Assembly: GCA_036675345.1 (NCBI GenBank)
Contig: JAKFFE010000039.1
Span: forward strand, 23,886 to 87,885
Length of the DNA stretch: 64,000 nucleotides
DNA from: JALYOC01 sp036675345
Lineage (GTDB): Bacteria; Myxococcota; Myxococcia; Myxococcales; Myxococcaceae
Direction of reading: 5' to 3'
Shown: positions 33,700-43,607 of the stretch, piece after piece
Layout of the letters: each line of letters opens with the position of its first letter
How positions within the stretch are numbered: the stretch's first letter is position 1
Notes under the pieces: generated by a model
Database searches by the model: none
Seen by the model: only the letters and a program-made list of their open reading frames with translations
What the model was told of the DNA's origin: nothing
Program-made: the position numbers and the translations under genes

Positions 33700-35268
33700 T
33701 CAGCGGCGGGCGCGCTTTTTGGCCGGGGCCACCCTCACCCGATCCAGCAGGGCGAAGTAGTCATCCTCGGCGGCGTCGAAGGGATCGTTGAACAGGGCCC
33801 GCAGCTCGCTCCGCCGCAGTCGGCCCTCGCGCAGCGCCAGGTCCAGGGCGTCTCCCAACAGGTAGCCGAGGGTGTGGCTGACCCCGTCGAAGACCTTGGG
33901 TTCGGAGGGGATCAGCTTCTCCCGGGCCACCTGGGTCCCGTCCTGCGCCGCCCGATGGGCCAGCACGTAGGCGGCCACCGACTTGGCCTGGCCGCGTCCA
34001 TGGCGGAAGCTGTCCGCCAGGTCCGAGTGCCGGGGCGCCGGCCGATCCGGGTGCACCAGCCGCGAACCGACGAAGCCCAGCGCCTCCTCCAGACAGCGGG
34101 CGTAGAAGGCTTCGCGCCGGGAGCGCTCGCGATCCATCCCCGGCCCCACGCACAGGTGGCGCACGAAGTGGGCGGCCTCCTCCGCGGCGTGGCTCAAGGA
34201 CAGCGAGGCCAGGTACACCAGCCGGGCGCGCGGGATGTAGCAGCTGTCCCGATCCAGCAGCCGCTGCCTCAGCTGCCGCAGCTCCTGGGGCGTGAACCGG
34301 GCCCGCTCCTGCAGGCGCTCCAGCACGTCCGGGTCGGCCACGCTGCACACCGCCACCGTGTCTACCTGGTCCTGCAGGTCCACGCCCAACTGCCGGGCGA
34401 TCAGCCGGGCCACCCGGCCAAAGGCGGGGGCCAGGGCGGAAGGGGGCAACAGCGCGTCCCCGGAGTCCGCCTCCACGTGATCCAGGAAGCTCTGCTGGGC
34501 CAGCACCGGGGAGGTGTTGATCAGACACAGCTCGCCGTCGCGGATCCGCACCGCGGCCGCGCCGGGGGCTTCGCGGGAGGCACGCCAGTAGAGGTCCTCG
34601 CAGTTCTGGTAGACCACCAGCTGGCGCAGCGAGGGATCCTCCAGCTCCGCGGTCACCGCCGCCGGGAGGTGGCAGGGCGCGATGTGGAACTGGCCCATCA
34701 ACACCAGCACCAGCGGCCGGTCGGGAGCGCTGGCCGCCGCCGCCACCTTCCGCGCCGCGTAGGCGTCCCGAATCGTCAGCGAGCGCGGACCCTGGGCCCG
34801 CCGGTCGATGGCGATGGTCTGCAGCCGCTGCTCGCGGGCGAAGGCCAGCAGGGGACGAAAGCCGCTCCAGATGCTGACCGCGTCGGCGCGGATCCCCAGC
34901 TGCTGCAAGAACAGCTCTTCGGGCAGCTCCCGCGCCAGGTAGGCGTCCAGCACCGACTGGAAGCGGCCCTCCACCAGCTCCAGGGCGAACACCACCCGCC
35001 GGCCCCAGGTGGTCGCCGCGCGGGCCAGCTCCAGGAACGCCTCCTGGGCGGTGCGCAGCGTGTGGTAGTCGCCCACGTAGATCACATCCGCGCAGCGGGC
35101 CTCCTGCAGCACCTGCTCGCTGGAGAGGGCGGTCTCGTAGCGGCGCGTGCGCCGGCGATAGCGGGCCTCGTACTGACGGAACGCCTTGGAGGGGGCCTCC
35201 AACATCCGGGAGATCACCGCCTTCTGTTTGCGGAAGAGAGCGAGCTCGAGCGAGGGCTGCGCGGGCAT
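33700..35268 (-). CDS. ChaN-like (haem-binding uptake, PF04187-type) protein, long form
   Basis: 522 residues from the ATG at 35268 (MPAQPSLELALF); a second ATG at 35295 adds nine residues. The N-terminal half has the ChaN pattern: VIYVGDYHTLRTAQEAFLELA, then VFALELVEGRFQSVLDAYLA, and a later VLVLMGQFHIAPCHLP. ChaN proteins bind haem or iron. The C-terminal half is helical and unassigned. No lipobox is visible at either start, so it is probably cytoplasmic. It is divergent from the TonB-dependent receptor across 96 bp, a pairing that suggests iron or haem handling. The far longer open frame on this strand is a shadow of the receptor gene. Confidence 0.8.
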   Translation of the reverse strand: MPAQPSLELALFRKQKAVISRMLEAPSKAFRQYEARYRRRTRRYETALSSEQVLQEARCADVIYVGDYHTLRTAQEAFLELARAATTWGRRVVFALELVEGRFQSVLDAYLARELPEELFLQQLGIRADAVSIWSGFRPLLAFAREQRLQTIAIDRRAQGPRSLTIRDAYAARKVAAAASAPDRPLVLVLMGQFHIAPCHLPAAVTAELEDPSLRQLVVYQNCEDLYWRASREAPGAAAVRIRDGELCLINTSPVLAQQSFLDHVEADSGDALLPPSALAPAFGRVARLIARQLGVDLQDQVDTVAVCSVADPDVLERLQERARFTPQELRQLRQRLLDRDSCYIPRARLVYLASLSLSHAAEEAAHFVRHLCVGPGMDRERSRREAFYARCLEEALGFVGSRLVHPDRPAPRHSDLADSFRHGRGQAKSVAAYVLAHRAAQDGTQVAREKLIPSEPKVFDGVSHTLGYLLGDALDLALREGRLRRSELRALFNDPFDAAEDDYFALLDRVRVAPAKKRARR

Positions 35269-35364
35269 GGAGTGGCGGCAGGGTCGCACCTTCATCCGGG
35301 CACCGCAAAAAACAGTCGGGGCCTGGCTTGACTCCCGCCCCGAGGGGGCGACGATGGCGAAGGT

Positions 35365-38300
35365 TTGAGCCTGCGCGCGACGAAGTCCTGGATTCTCCCG
35401 GTGGCCTTGCTGTTCGCACTCCCGGTGCTGGCACAGCAGCGCGCGGCGATGTTCCACAACCCACCGGCGCGGGTGAAGGCCTCGGAGACGCTGCGGATCG
35501 ATGGGCTGCTGGTCAACGGCAAGGACCTGAAGACGGTCTACGTCCGCTTCCGCAAGCAGGGCGGCGAGTACCGCGAGCTGGCGATGACCCTGCGCTATGG
35601 GGACCTGTACCGCGCCGAGCTGCCCTCCTGGGAGCTGGAGCCCCCGGTGATCGAATACTTCATCGAGGGGCAGCCCAGGCGCGGAGCCCGGGTCAGCCTG
35701 TTCATGAGCGCCTCCGCGCCCGCCCGGGTGCCGGTGCTGGGAGAGGTGAAGGCCCCGCGGGCGGGGGAGGGTGAGCGGCGGGAGGCCGCAGAGGCCGAGC
35801 GACGGGCGGCGGAGCAGGCCCAGTCCGAGGGTCGCGCCGTGGCCGAGCGCCGCGAAGCAGAGCGGAAGGAGACGGAACGCCGGGAGTCGGATCGCCGGGA
35901 GACGGAGCGCCGGGAGTCCGATCGCCGCGAAGCGGAGCGGAAGGAGACCGAGCTGCGGGAGTCCGATCGCCGCGAAGCGGAGCGGAAGGAGACGGAGCGC
36001 CGGGAGTCCGATCGCCGCGAAGCGGAGCGGAAGGAGACGGAGCGCCGGGAGTCCGATCGCCGCGAAGCGGAGCGGAAGGAGACGGAGCGCCGGGAGTCGG
36101 ATCGCCGCCAGGCGGAGCGGAAGGAAGCGGACCGTCGTGAGTCCGAAGCCCGGCAGTCGGAACAAGGCGACGCTGAGCGCCGGGACGGCTCCGACGCACG
36201 AGTCCCCGCGAGCGACGACGCCTCCTGGGCGGACGATCCGGAGCCGCCTTCCCCGAAGAAGCGCTCCGAACTGGCCGAGGAGCTGGCGCTGTACGCGGCG
36301 GAGGACACCAGCGCCGCGCTGGGGCGGCACGGCACCGAGGTTCGTGAGACGCCGATCACCTCCACCACCCTGGGGCGGAGCGAGATCCGTGCCCTGGGCG
36401 CCCGATCCCTTCCGGACGTCCTCCACGCCTTGGCGGGGCTGTTCGTCAGCCGGGACACCAGCGGGTTCCACCGGATCGGCGTGCGCGGGATCCGCGCCGA
36501 CGCCGAGGTGCTGGTGTTCCTGGATGGCCACCGCCTCAACCACTTCTACGACGGCCGGGCGCTGATCGATCTCCCGGTGGAGAACGTGGCCCGGATCGAG
36601 GTGGTCCGCGGGCCCTCCAACGTGCGCGAGGCCGAAGGCGCGTTGCTGGCAGTGGTGAACATCTTCACCGATCGCGAGGAGGGCCTGCGCGGCGCGGCCA
36701 GCCTCGGGAACCTGGGCGCCTTCACTGGCCACCTCGCTGGAGGAACCTCGCTGGGAGAGCTGCGGGTCTCCGGATCCCTGGACCTGGTGCGCCACGGCGG
36801 AGCGATCCGGCCGGTGGCGGAGGATTCGCTGGGCGCGGAGATGATCGACCAGGGGTACCGCCGGGACACCGCCCAGCCGGTGGGGGAAACCCGCGACGAC
36901 CGCTGGTTCCTGGGCGCGGGCGTCAGCGCCTCCCTGGGACAGCTCTCCGCCCAGCTGCGCTTGCTGGGGGAGCAGCGCAACGCGCTGATCGGACTCTTCG
37001 ACACCCTGGGCGCCCAGTCGCCGCTGAGCTGGCGGGCGGTGCTGGGGGACGTGCGCTACCAGCGCGACCTGTCCCCCACCATCCAGCTGCGGGCGTCGGT
37101 GCGCGCGGACGAGCAATCCACCTCCCGCCGCTACCAACAGTCCCCGGGGGCGGGCAGCTACTGGGACCAGAACTTCACCGGAGACCGGACCCTGGGCGGC
37201 TACTGCACCGCGCAGATCTCCTTTGGCGATCCCTGCCCGGAGGGCCACCTGTTCGCCGACGGCATCCTGGAGCAGCAGCGGGCCAGCGCCTTCGGGGTGG
37301 GGACCTCGGTGGAGACCGATCTCTCCCTGATCCCCACCAACCGCCTCACGGTGGGGCTGTCCGCCGACTACCGATCCCTTTACGAGCGGGCCACCGCCAT
37401 CAACTACCAGCCGGCCGACCTGCGGCTCGCCCCCGGGGGGAGCCTGACCCCCTGGACCAGCACCGGGCTGCAGGACCCGGGGCCGGCGCACTCCCGCCTC
37501 GAGGGCGCCTTCTACGCCCAGGACGTGTGGACGATCATCGATCCGTTGACCATCACCGTGGGCTTCCGCGCGGATCTGGTGCAGGTGCCCCAGGTGGAGG
37601 ATCCGGAGGCCCGGCCCCTGCGCTTCTCCGGCCGCCGGCTGATCCCCAGCCTCAACCCGCGGCTGGCGGTGGCGTACGCGCCCATCCCCTCGCTGGTGCT
37701 GACCACCCGCTACGGCCGCGCCTTCCGCGCGCCCACCCCCGGCGAGCTGCTGCCCACCACCCCGGACTCGGCGGTCAACGGGGGGCGCTTTACCGGCAAC
37801 CCGCTGCTGGAGCCGTCCACGGTGGACACGGTGGACCTGGGGGCGGACCTGGTGCAGAGCGCGGGCGAGGCCCGGGTGCGGCTGCGCGCCAACCTCTTCT
37901 TCAGCTACTTCAACAACGCCATCGCCTCCACCGACGTCTCCGGCAACGTGATCCCGCTCAGCAACCGGCTGGGGGTCCGGGTGCTGGGGGCGGAGGCGGA
38001 GGCCCGGCTGGAGGTCACCGAACGGGCCCGGGCCTGGGTCAACGCCAGCTGGTTCCGCGCCGAGGATCTGGAGGCCCGCGAGCCGGTTCGGCTGCTCACC
38101 GACACCCCCCAGTGGCGGGTGAACGCCAACATCTCGATGCCGGTGGGCGACTGGCTCAACGTGGATCTGCTGCTGCAGAGCGGGGCCGAGCGCCGCAACC
38201 TGGGCCGCACCCCGCTGGAGAACATCCGCCGCTGGCGGCTGCCGGCCTACAGCCTGATCGGAGCGCAGCTGCGCACCGAGCGGGTGTTCGAACACTGGGA

Positions 38301-38430
38301 GGCGTCGCTGTCGGTGCACAACGCCTTTGCCTTCGAGCTGGCCGACGACTCCTTCCGGATGGATCGGATGCCGGGTGGGGTCCCCCGCGAGGGCGTGGCG
38401 GGCCAGCTGACCTTGAGGGGGAGCTACTGA
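35365..38430 (+). CDS. TonB-dependent outer-membrane receptor with N-terminal charged repeat domain
   Basis: 1021 residues from a TTG start. Signal peptide about 1-24 (LPVLA|QQR). Residues 30-115 form a beta-rich domain. Residues about 130-275 are highly charged and contain six copies of a 15-residue unit (AERKETERRESDRRE), predicted as a long helix. The plug follows (about 330-445: ALGARSLPDVLHALAGLFVSR, VRGIRADAEVLVFLDGHRLN, IEVVRGPSNV), then a 22-strand-type barrel ending in GQLTLRGSY. Such receptors import siderophores, haem, cobalamin or sugars using TonB energy. The extended repeat before the plug is unusual; substrate is unknown. An adjacent lipoprotein gene overlaps its stop by one base. 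Confidence 0.93.
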   Translation: MSLRATKSWILPVALLFALPVLAQQRAAMFHNPPARVKASETLRIDGLLVNGKDLKTVYVRFRKQGGEYRELAMTLRYGDLYRAELPSWELEPPVIEYFIEGQPRRGARVSLFMSASAPARVPVLGEVKAPRAGEGERREAAEAERRAAEQAQSEGRAVAERREAERKETERRESDRRETERRESDRREAERKETELRESDRREAERKETERRESDRREAERKETERRESDRREAERKETERRESDRRQAERKEADRRESEARQSEQGDAERRDGSDARVPASDDASWADDPEPPSPKKRSELAEELALYAAEDTSAALGRHGTEVRETPITSTTLGRSEIRALGARSLPDVLHALAGLFVSRDTSGFHRIGVRGIRADAEVLVFLDGHRLNHFYDGRALIDLPVENVARIEVVRGPSNVREAEGALLAVVNIFTDREEGLRGAASLGNLGAFTGHLAGGTSLGELRVSGSLDLVRHGGAIRPVAEDSLGAEMIDQGYRRDTAQPVGETRDDRWFLGAGVSASLGQLSAQLRLLGEQRNALIGLFDTLGAQSPLSWRAVLGDVRYQRDLSPTIQLRASVRADEQSTSRRYQQSPGAGSYWDQNFTGDRTLGGYCTAQISFGDPCPEGHLFADGILEQQRASAFGVGTSVETDLSLIPTNRLTVGLSADYRSLYERATAINYQPADLRLAPGGSLTPWTSTGLQDPGPAHSRLEGAFYAQDVWTIIDPLTITVGFRADLVQVPQVEDPEARPLRFSGRRLIPSLNPRLAVAYAPIPSLVLTTRYGRAFRAPTPGELLPTTPDSAVNGGRFTGNPLLEPSTVDTVDLGADLVQSAGEARVRLRANLFFSYFNNAIASTDVSGNVIPLSNRLGVRVLGAEAEARLEVTERARAWVNASWFRAEDLEAREPVRLLTDTPQWRVNANISMPVGDWLNVDLLLQSGAERRNLGRTPLENIRRWRLPAYSLIGAQLRTERVFEHWEASLSVHNAFAFELADDSFRMDRMPGGVPREGVAGQLTLRGSY
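35848..36147 (+). repeat. 45-bp tandem repeat within receptor gene
   Basis: Units start at 35848, 35923, 35968, 36013, 36058 and 36103, with a 30-bp partial unit at 35893. Copies at 35968, 36013 and 36058 are nearly identical in DNA, which points to recent expansion. The unit length keeps the reading frame. Confidence 0.9.
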
Positions 38431-39248
38431 TGCGCCCGTGGACCCCGCTGTTGGCAGTCCTGCTGGGCACAGGCTGCGTCCAGTACAACGACCCCTGCGC
38501 GGTGGTGGAGGACGCAGAGGAGGAGATCGGCTTTCTGGCCCAGGACGTCTACCTGGATCGCCCGTTTGCCCGGCACACCAACAACGCGCTGGGGCAGCTG
38601 GCGGCGGACGCCTTCCTCCACCTGGGCGAGTCCTCGCTGGGGCCTCCGGAGCTGGGGCTGATCAACGGAGGCGGGATCCGCGCCGAGGGCTTCTGCGTCT
38701 CCCGGCAGGTGCTGCCGCAGGGGCCGCTGCTCAACGGCGCGCTGCACGAGATCCTGCTCTTCGACAACACGGTGATCACCCTGGACGTGAAGGTCGCCGA
38801 GCTGGTGCAGATCCTGGCCGCCGGAGTGGACAACCTCTCCGAGGTCACCCAGCCGATCGTGGGCGGCCCGGGCAACTTCATGCACCTCTCCGAAGGCAGT
38901 CAGCTACAGCTGGACTGCGCCATCCCCGGGACCACCCCTTCCCCGGGGCGGATCACCGACCTGCGGGTGGGCAGCCGGGTGCTGGTGCAGGGCAACGCGG
39001 TGGTGGCCGATCCGGAGGCGATGGTGCGGGTGGCGATCACCGACTTCCTGATCAACTTCGGCGCCGAGACCCAGGAAGTGCTGCAGGGGCTGGACGCGGA
39101 TCGCTCCCGGCGCCCGGCGCGGGGCGGGATCGACTCAGACCTGGCGGAGCGGGAGATGCGGGAGCGTCACGGCACCCTGGGCACGGCACTGACGGTGGAT
39201 CCGTCGCGCATCGTGTTCACCGGGTGTGCCCAGCCCAGCCCCCCTTGA
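38430..39248 (+). CDS. Lipoprotein consisting of a 5'-nucleotidase C-terminal domain only
   Basis: 272 residues. Lipobox LLGTGC makes it a lipoprotein. The rest matches the C-terminal substrate-binding domain of 5'-nucleotidases: TNNALGQLAADAFLHLG, LGLINGGGIRAEGFC, then LPFGN-like ILLFDNTVITLDVKVAELVQ. The metallophosphoesterase domain that carries the two metals is absent, so hydrolysis is not expected. Its ATG overlaps the receptor stop (TGATG), so it probably works with the receptor, for example as a surface binding partner. Confidence 0.82.
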   Translation: MRPWTPLLAVLLGTGCVQYNDPCAVVEDAEEEIGFLAQDVYLDRPFARHTNNALGQLAADAFLHLGESSLGPPELGLINGGGIRAEGFCVSRQVLPQGPLLNGALHEILLFDNTVITLDVKVAELVQILAAGVDNLSEVTQPIVGGPGNFMHLSEGSQLQLDCAIPGTTPSPGRITDLRVGSRVLVQGNAVVADPEAMVRVAITDFLINFGAETQEVLQGLDADRSRRPARGGIDSDLAEREMRERHGTLGTALTVDPSRIVFTGCAQPSPP

Positions 39249-39283
39249 GGGAGGGGCCGGGGAGGGCGAAACAGACCACGGGA

Positions 39284-39496
39284 TCAGGTCTGGGAGCTGC
39301 CCGGCGTCGGAGGACGCGGGGCGCCGCTGAGCACATCGTTCAGCGAGGGCTTCCGCCTGATCTCCGCGCGCGAGATCTTCCAGGACTGCTGGACGATCCA
39401 GGAGATGGAGCGATCCTGACGGAGTGCCTCCCGCTGAATCTCGGTGAGCATCTCCTCGGGAAAGTAGAGCGATTGTTTCCGGTGATCACCGGGCAT
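39284..39496 (-). CDS. Small ribbon-helix-helix-type protein, paralogue 2
   Basis: 70 residues starting MPGDHRKQSLYFPEEMLTEI. This short family (RKQSLYFPEEM then RQDRSxSWxVQxxWKI) is recurrent in Myxococcales genomes (TIGR04563 type, from memory) and fits an MetJ/Arc ribbon-helix-helix fold: strand QSLYFP, helix EMLTEIQREALRQD, helix SISWIVQQSWKIS. It is a probable DNA-binding dimer of unknown target. It lies 9 nt downstream of its paralogue. Confidence 0.8.
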   Translation of the reverse strand: MPGDHRKQSLYFPEEMLTEIQREALRQDRSISWIVQQSWKISRAEIRRKPSLNDVLSGAPRPPTPGSSQT

Positions 39497-39505
39497 AGAC
39501 CACCA

Positions 39506-39718
39506 CTACTCCTCGCGGGTGTCCGGGAGCGCTTCGTCGCCCGGGCCCGAAACGTCGTTGACTGCGGGGAAGGCCTTGATCCGATCACGAGCGATCTTCC
39601 AGGCCTGCTGAACGACCCACGAGAGAGACCGGTCCTGCCGGGTCGCCTCTTCCTGGATCTCCTTCAGCATCTCCTCGGGAAAGTAGAGCGATTGCTTTCG
39701 CTTGTCGGTGCCAGCCAT
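39506..39718 (-). CDS. Small ribbon-helix-helix-type protein, paralogue 1
   Basis: 70 residues from the ATG at 39718 (MAGTDKRKQSLYFPEEMLKE). It is about 60 percent identical by eye to the downstream paralogue over the first 45 residues and diverges in the tail (DEALPDTREE). The same fold and family are inferred. The open frame continues upstream to 40003 without coding character; the start is placed where family similarity begins. Confidence 0.8.
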   Translation of the reverse strand: MAGTDKRKQSLYFPEEMLKEIQEEATRQDRSLSWVVQQAWKIARDRIKAFPAVNDVSGPGDEALPDTREE

Positions 39719-39893
39719 TGCGTCGATCTCCAGAAGAGGCCCAGTCGGGATGTCGGTGCTGGACCTGGAGCGTTTATCCGACAAGCGCCCCCCGGGGTCA
39801 ACGTTTTCGGCGGGTTCCGCGACCTTCTGCGCAGGGACGGCACCTGCGCGTACACCCCGGGGCTTCGTGCCCCGCGGGAGCGCCGAAAGGGAA

Positions 39894-39922
39894 GCGCCCC
39901 GGCTCTTTTCGAACCGGGGCGC
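39894..39922 (-). promoter_or_regulatory. Strong hairpin in RHH leader
   Basis: Nine perfect pairs (GCGCCCCGG with CCGGGGCGC) and an 11-nt loop. On the minus strand it is followed by TTCCCTTTC, a poor T-tract, so it may be an attenuator or structural leader element rather than a terminator. Confidence 0.4.
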
Positions 39923-40081
39923 CTCGGAAAGAGGGATCGCCGGAGTTCCGGCAATCCCGTGGACCCAGAGGGGGAGGGGGGGGACCCCTAGGTCCAACAC
40001 CAAATTCGATTTGCACTACCAACACCGACCACCGCGCTGCGTATTTCCCCGAAGTTTTGAGGACTTTCGGGCCTGCAGACA

Positions 40082-40110
40082 ATGATAAGACGCGGGGCTG
40101 ACAGCTTCAA
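40082..40110 (-). promoter_or_regulatory. Candidate promoter for the RHH gene pair
   Basis: Minus strand TTGAAG, 17 nt, TATCAT. If used, the leader before the first RHH gene is about 350 nt and includes the hairpins. Confidence 0.35.
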
Positions 40111-40164
40111 CAAACGACTGTCAAGCGGAAAAGGACGAGTGATCACCTCCGCTTCCGGTGTCGC

Positions 40165-41475
40165 ATGTCCCGCAGAGCCCGCCTACCTCCCCTCATTGAA
40201 GCGATCGAGGCCTCGCTCGAGCGCCTGGATCTGAGCCGCTCCGCCGGGCTGCTCGCCGTCTCCGGAGGGGCGGACTCGATGGCGCTGCTGTGCGCCACCC
40301 ATGAACTAGCGCCCAGGTGGGGGCTTCGCCTGGAGATCTGCACGGTGGACCACGGGCTGCGTCCCCTGGCCTCCGCCGAAGCTGCCCAGGTCGAAGCGGA
40401 GGCCGCCGTGCGGGGGCTTGTCTGCCACGTCCGGCGGCTGGAGGTGGGGCATCAGCCGGGGCTGGAGGCCCGGGCGCGGGTGCTGCGGGAGGCCCAGCTG
40501 GAGGCGGTCCGTGTGGAGCGCGGCCTGGACTGGATCGCCACCGCGCACACCGCCAACGATCAGGCGGAGACCTTGCTGATGCGGCTGGGGCGGGGCGCCG
40601 GACTCCGGGGCGCCGCCTCCATCCTGGAGCGCAAGGGACCCTTCGTGCGCCCGATGCTGGAGGTCACCCGTGCCCAGGTGGAGGCCTACCTGGCCCAGCA
40701 GGGAGTGGGTTTTGCCTCCGATCCGATGAACACCGACCCCACCTTTCTGAGGGTCCGGGTCCGGCGGGGGGTGCTCCCGGCGCTGACCGACGCGCTGGGA
40801 GTCGACGCCGTCTTGCACCTGGCCCGCTTTGCGCGCCTGGCGGCCACCGATGAGCGGACGCTGCGGTCCCAGGCGGAGGATGCGCTGACCCGGCTGCGGC
40901 TCGCCGACGGTTCGCTGGACACGGTGGGGCTCCGGGCGCTGCTGCCGGCGATCCGCTCCCGGCTGTGGGTCTGGCTCCTGGAACGGCAGGGGGTCACCGT
41001 CAGCAGCCCGCGGCTGGACCAGCTGGAGGACTGCCTCTGGAAGGGGGGCCACGTGGCCCTGGACCGGCAGACCCAGGTGCGGATGGAGGGCGGACGGCTG
41101 CGCGTGCTGGCCGCGCTTCCAGGGACGACCGGGCCGGACGCCTACCCGCTGGTCCCCGGCCAACCGGTCCAGGACGCCTCCTCCGGCTTGACCCTCTCCC
41201 TGCTGGAGCAAGCCCCCGGCGGGGTGTGGGCCCTTCCACTCGCCGCTTCCGCCCTCCCGCTCACCATCCGGCGAAGGCAGCCGGGCGACCGCGTGCGGCT
41301 GTCTACCGGGCAGACGTCCAAGCTTCAGGATCTGCTGGTCAATGCCAAGGTTCCCCGGGAGCGGCGGGACCGGTTACCGGTGATCGTCTCCGCCGGGGGA
41401 GAGATCCTGGGGGTGGCGGGGGTGTGGCCCAAGGCTCCGGTGGGTTCTGGACGTTGGCACCTGATCGCTTCTTGA
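40165..41475 (+). CDS. tilS: tRNA(Ile)-lysidine synthase
   Basis: 436 residues. The PP-loop ATP motif is SGGADS (AVSGGADSMALLCATH). Family blocks TVDHGLRP, ATAHTANDQAETLLMRLGRG and DPMNTDPTFLRVRVR follow, and the C-terminal tRNA-binding domain is present (ALPLTIRRRQPGDRVRL, LLVNAKVPRERRDRLPVI). The enzyme converts the anticodon C34 of tRNA-Ile(CAU) to lysidine so that it reads AUA. The order tilS-ftsH-folP-glmM is widely conserved in bacteria and supports the call. Confidence 0.95.
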   Translation: MSRRARLPPLIEAIEASLERLDLSRSAGLLAVSGGADSMALLCATHELAPRWGLRLEICTVDHGLRPLASAEAAQVEAEAAVRGLVCHVRRLEVGHQPGLEARARVLREAQLEAVRVERGLDWIATAHTANDQAETLLMRLGRGAGLRGAASILERKGPFVRPMLEVTRAQVEAYLAQQGVGFASDPMNTDPTFLRVRVRRGVLPALTDALGVDAVLHLARFARLAATDERTLRSQAEDALTRLRLADGSLDTVGLRALLPAIRSRLWVWLLERQGVTVSSPRLDQLEDCLWKGGHVALDRQTQVRMEGGRLRVLAALPGTTGPDAYPLVPGQPVQDASSGLTLSLLEQAPGGVWALPLAASALPLTIRRRQPGDRVRLSTGQTSKLQDLLVNAKVPRERRDRLPVIVSAGGEILGVAGVWPKAPVGSGRWHLIAS

Positions 41476-41622
41476 AACCAAGCAATGCGAGCGACCACGG
41501 ATCCGCTAGGTTATAGAGGACGTCGTTCCCCAGGCCCGGAGAATGTCCGGGAGGGGGTCCGCTGTTTGGGACTTCGCCGCGGAAGTTAGGGCCGCGGCGC
41601 AACAGAAAGGCCTGTTCGGACC

Positions 41623-43536
<1,914 letters not shown>

Positions 43537-43553
43537 CAACCCCGCTCGGGTAC

Positions 43554-43592
43554 GGCCGGTGAGGCAGTCTCTGCCTCGCCGGCCTTTTTATT
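43554..43592 (+). terminator. Rho-independent terminator after ftsH
   Basis: Stem GGCCGGTGAGGCAG with CTGCCTCGCCGGCC (one base bulge-free, 14 pairs) and a TCT loop, followed by TTTTTATTTT. It lies 17 bp after the ftsH stop, so folP is expected to have its own promoter or rely on read-through. Confidence 0.85.
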
Positions 43593-43607
43593 TTCCCCAG
43601 AGGCATC

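Larger units (their letters stand above)
39719..40164. other. 446-bp intergenic region with hairpins, leader of the RHH pair
   Basis: No convincing gene. It holds two GC-rich inverted repeats (CCCCGGGGC/GCCCCGCGGG near 39855-39877 and GCGCCCCGG/CCGGGGCGC at 39894-39922), a run of eight G after GGGGGA near 39970, and a relatively AT-rich 140-bp stretch before tilS likely to contain promoters for both directions. Confidence 0.6.

Noticed and set aside
35848..36147. 45-bp tandem repeats as a possible CRISPR array
   Set aside because: Units are directly adjacent without spacers, keep the reading frame and encode a charged repeat in a receptor.
33700..38319. Very long minus-strand open frame opposite the TonB receptor
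   Set aside because: It is a high-G+C shadow. Only the part up to 35268 has protein-like sequence (ChaN-like); the rest is rich in His, Gln, Gly and Pro and mirrors the receptor codons.
39960..39992. Eight-G run as a G-quadruplex
   Set aside because: Only one or two G tracts are present; a four-tract pattern is not seen.
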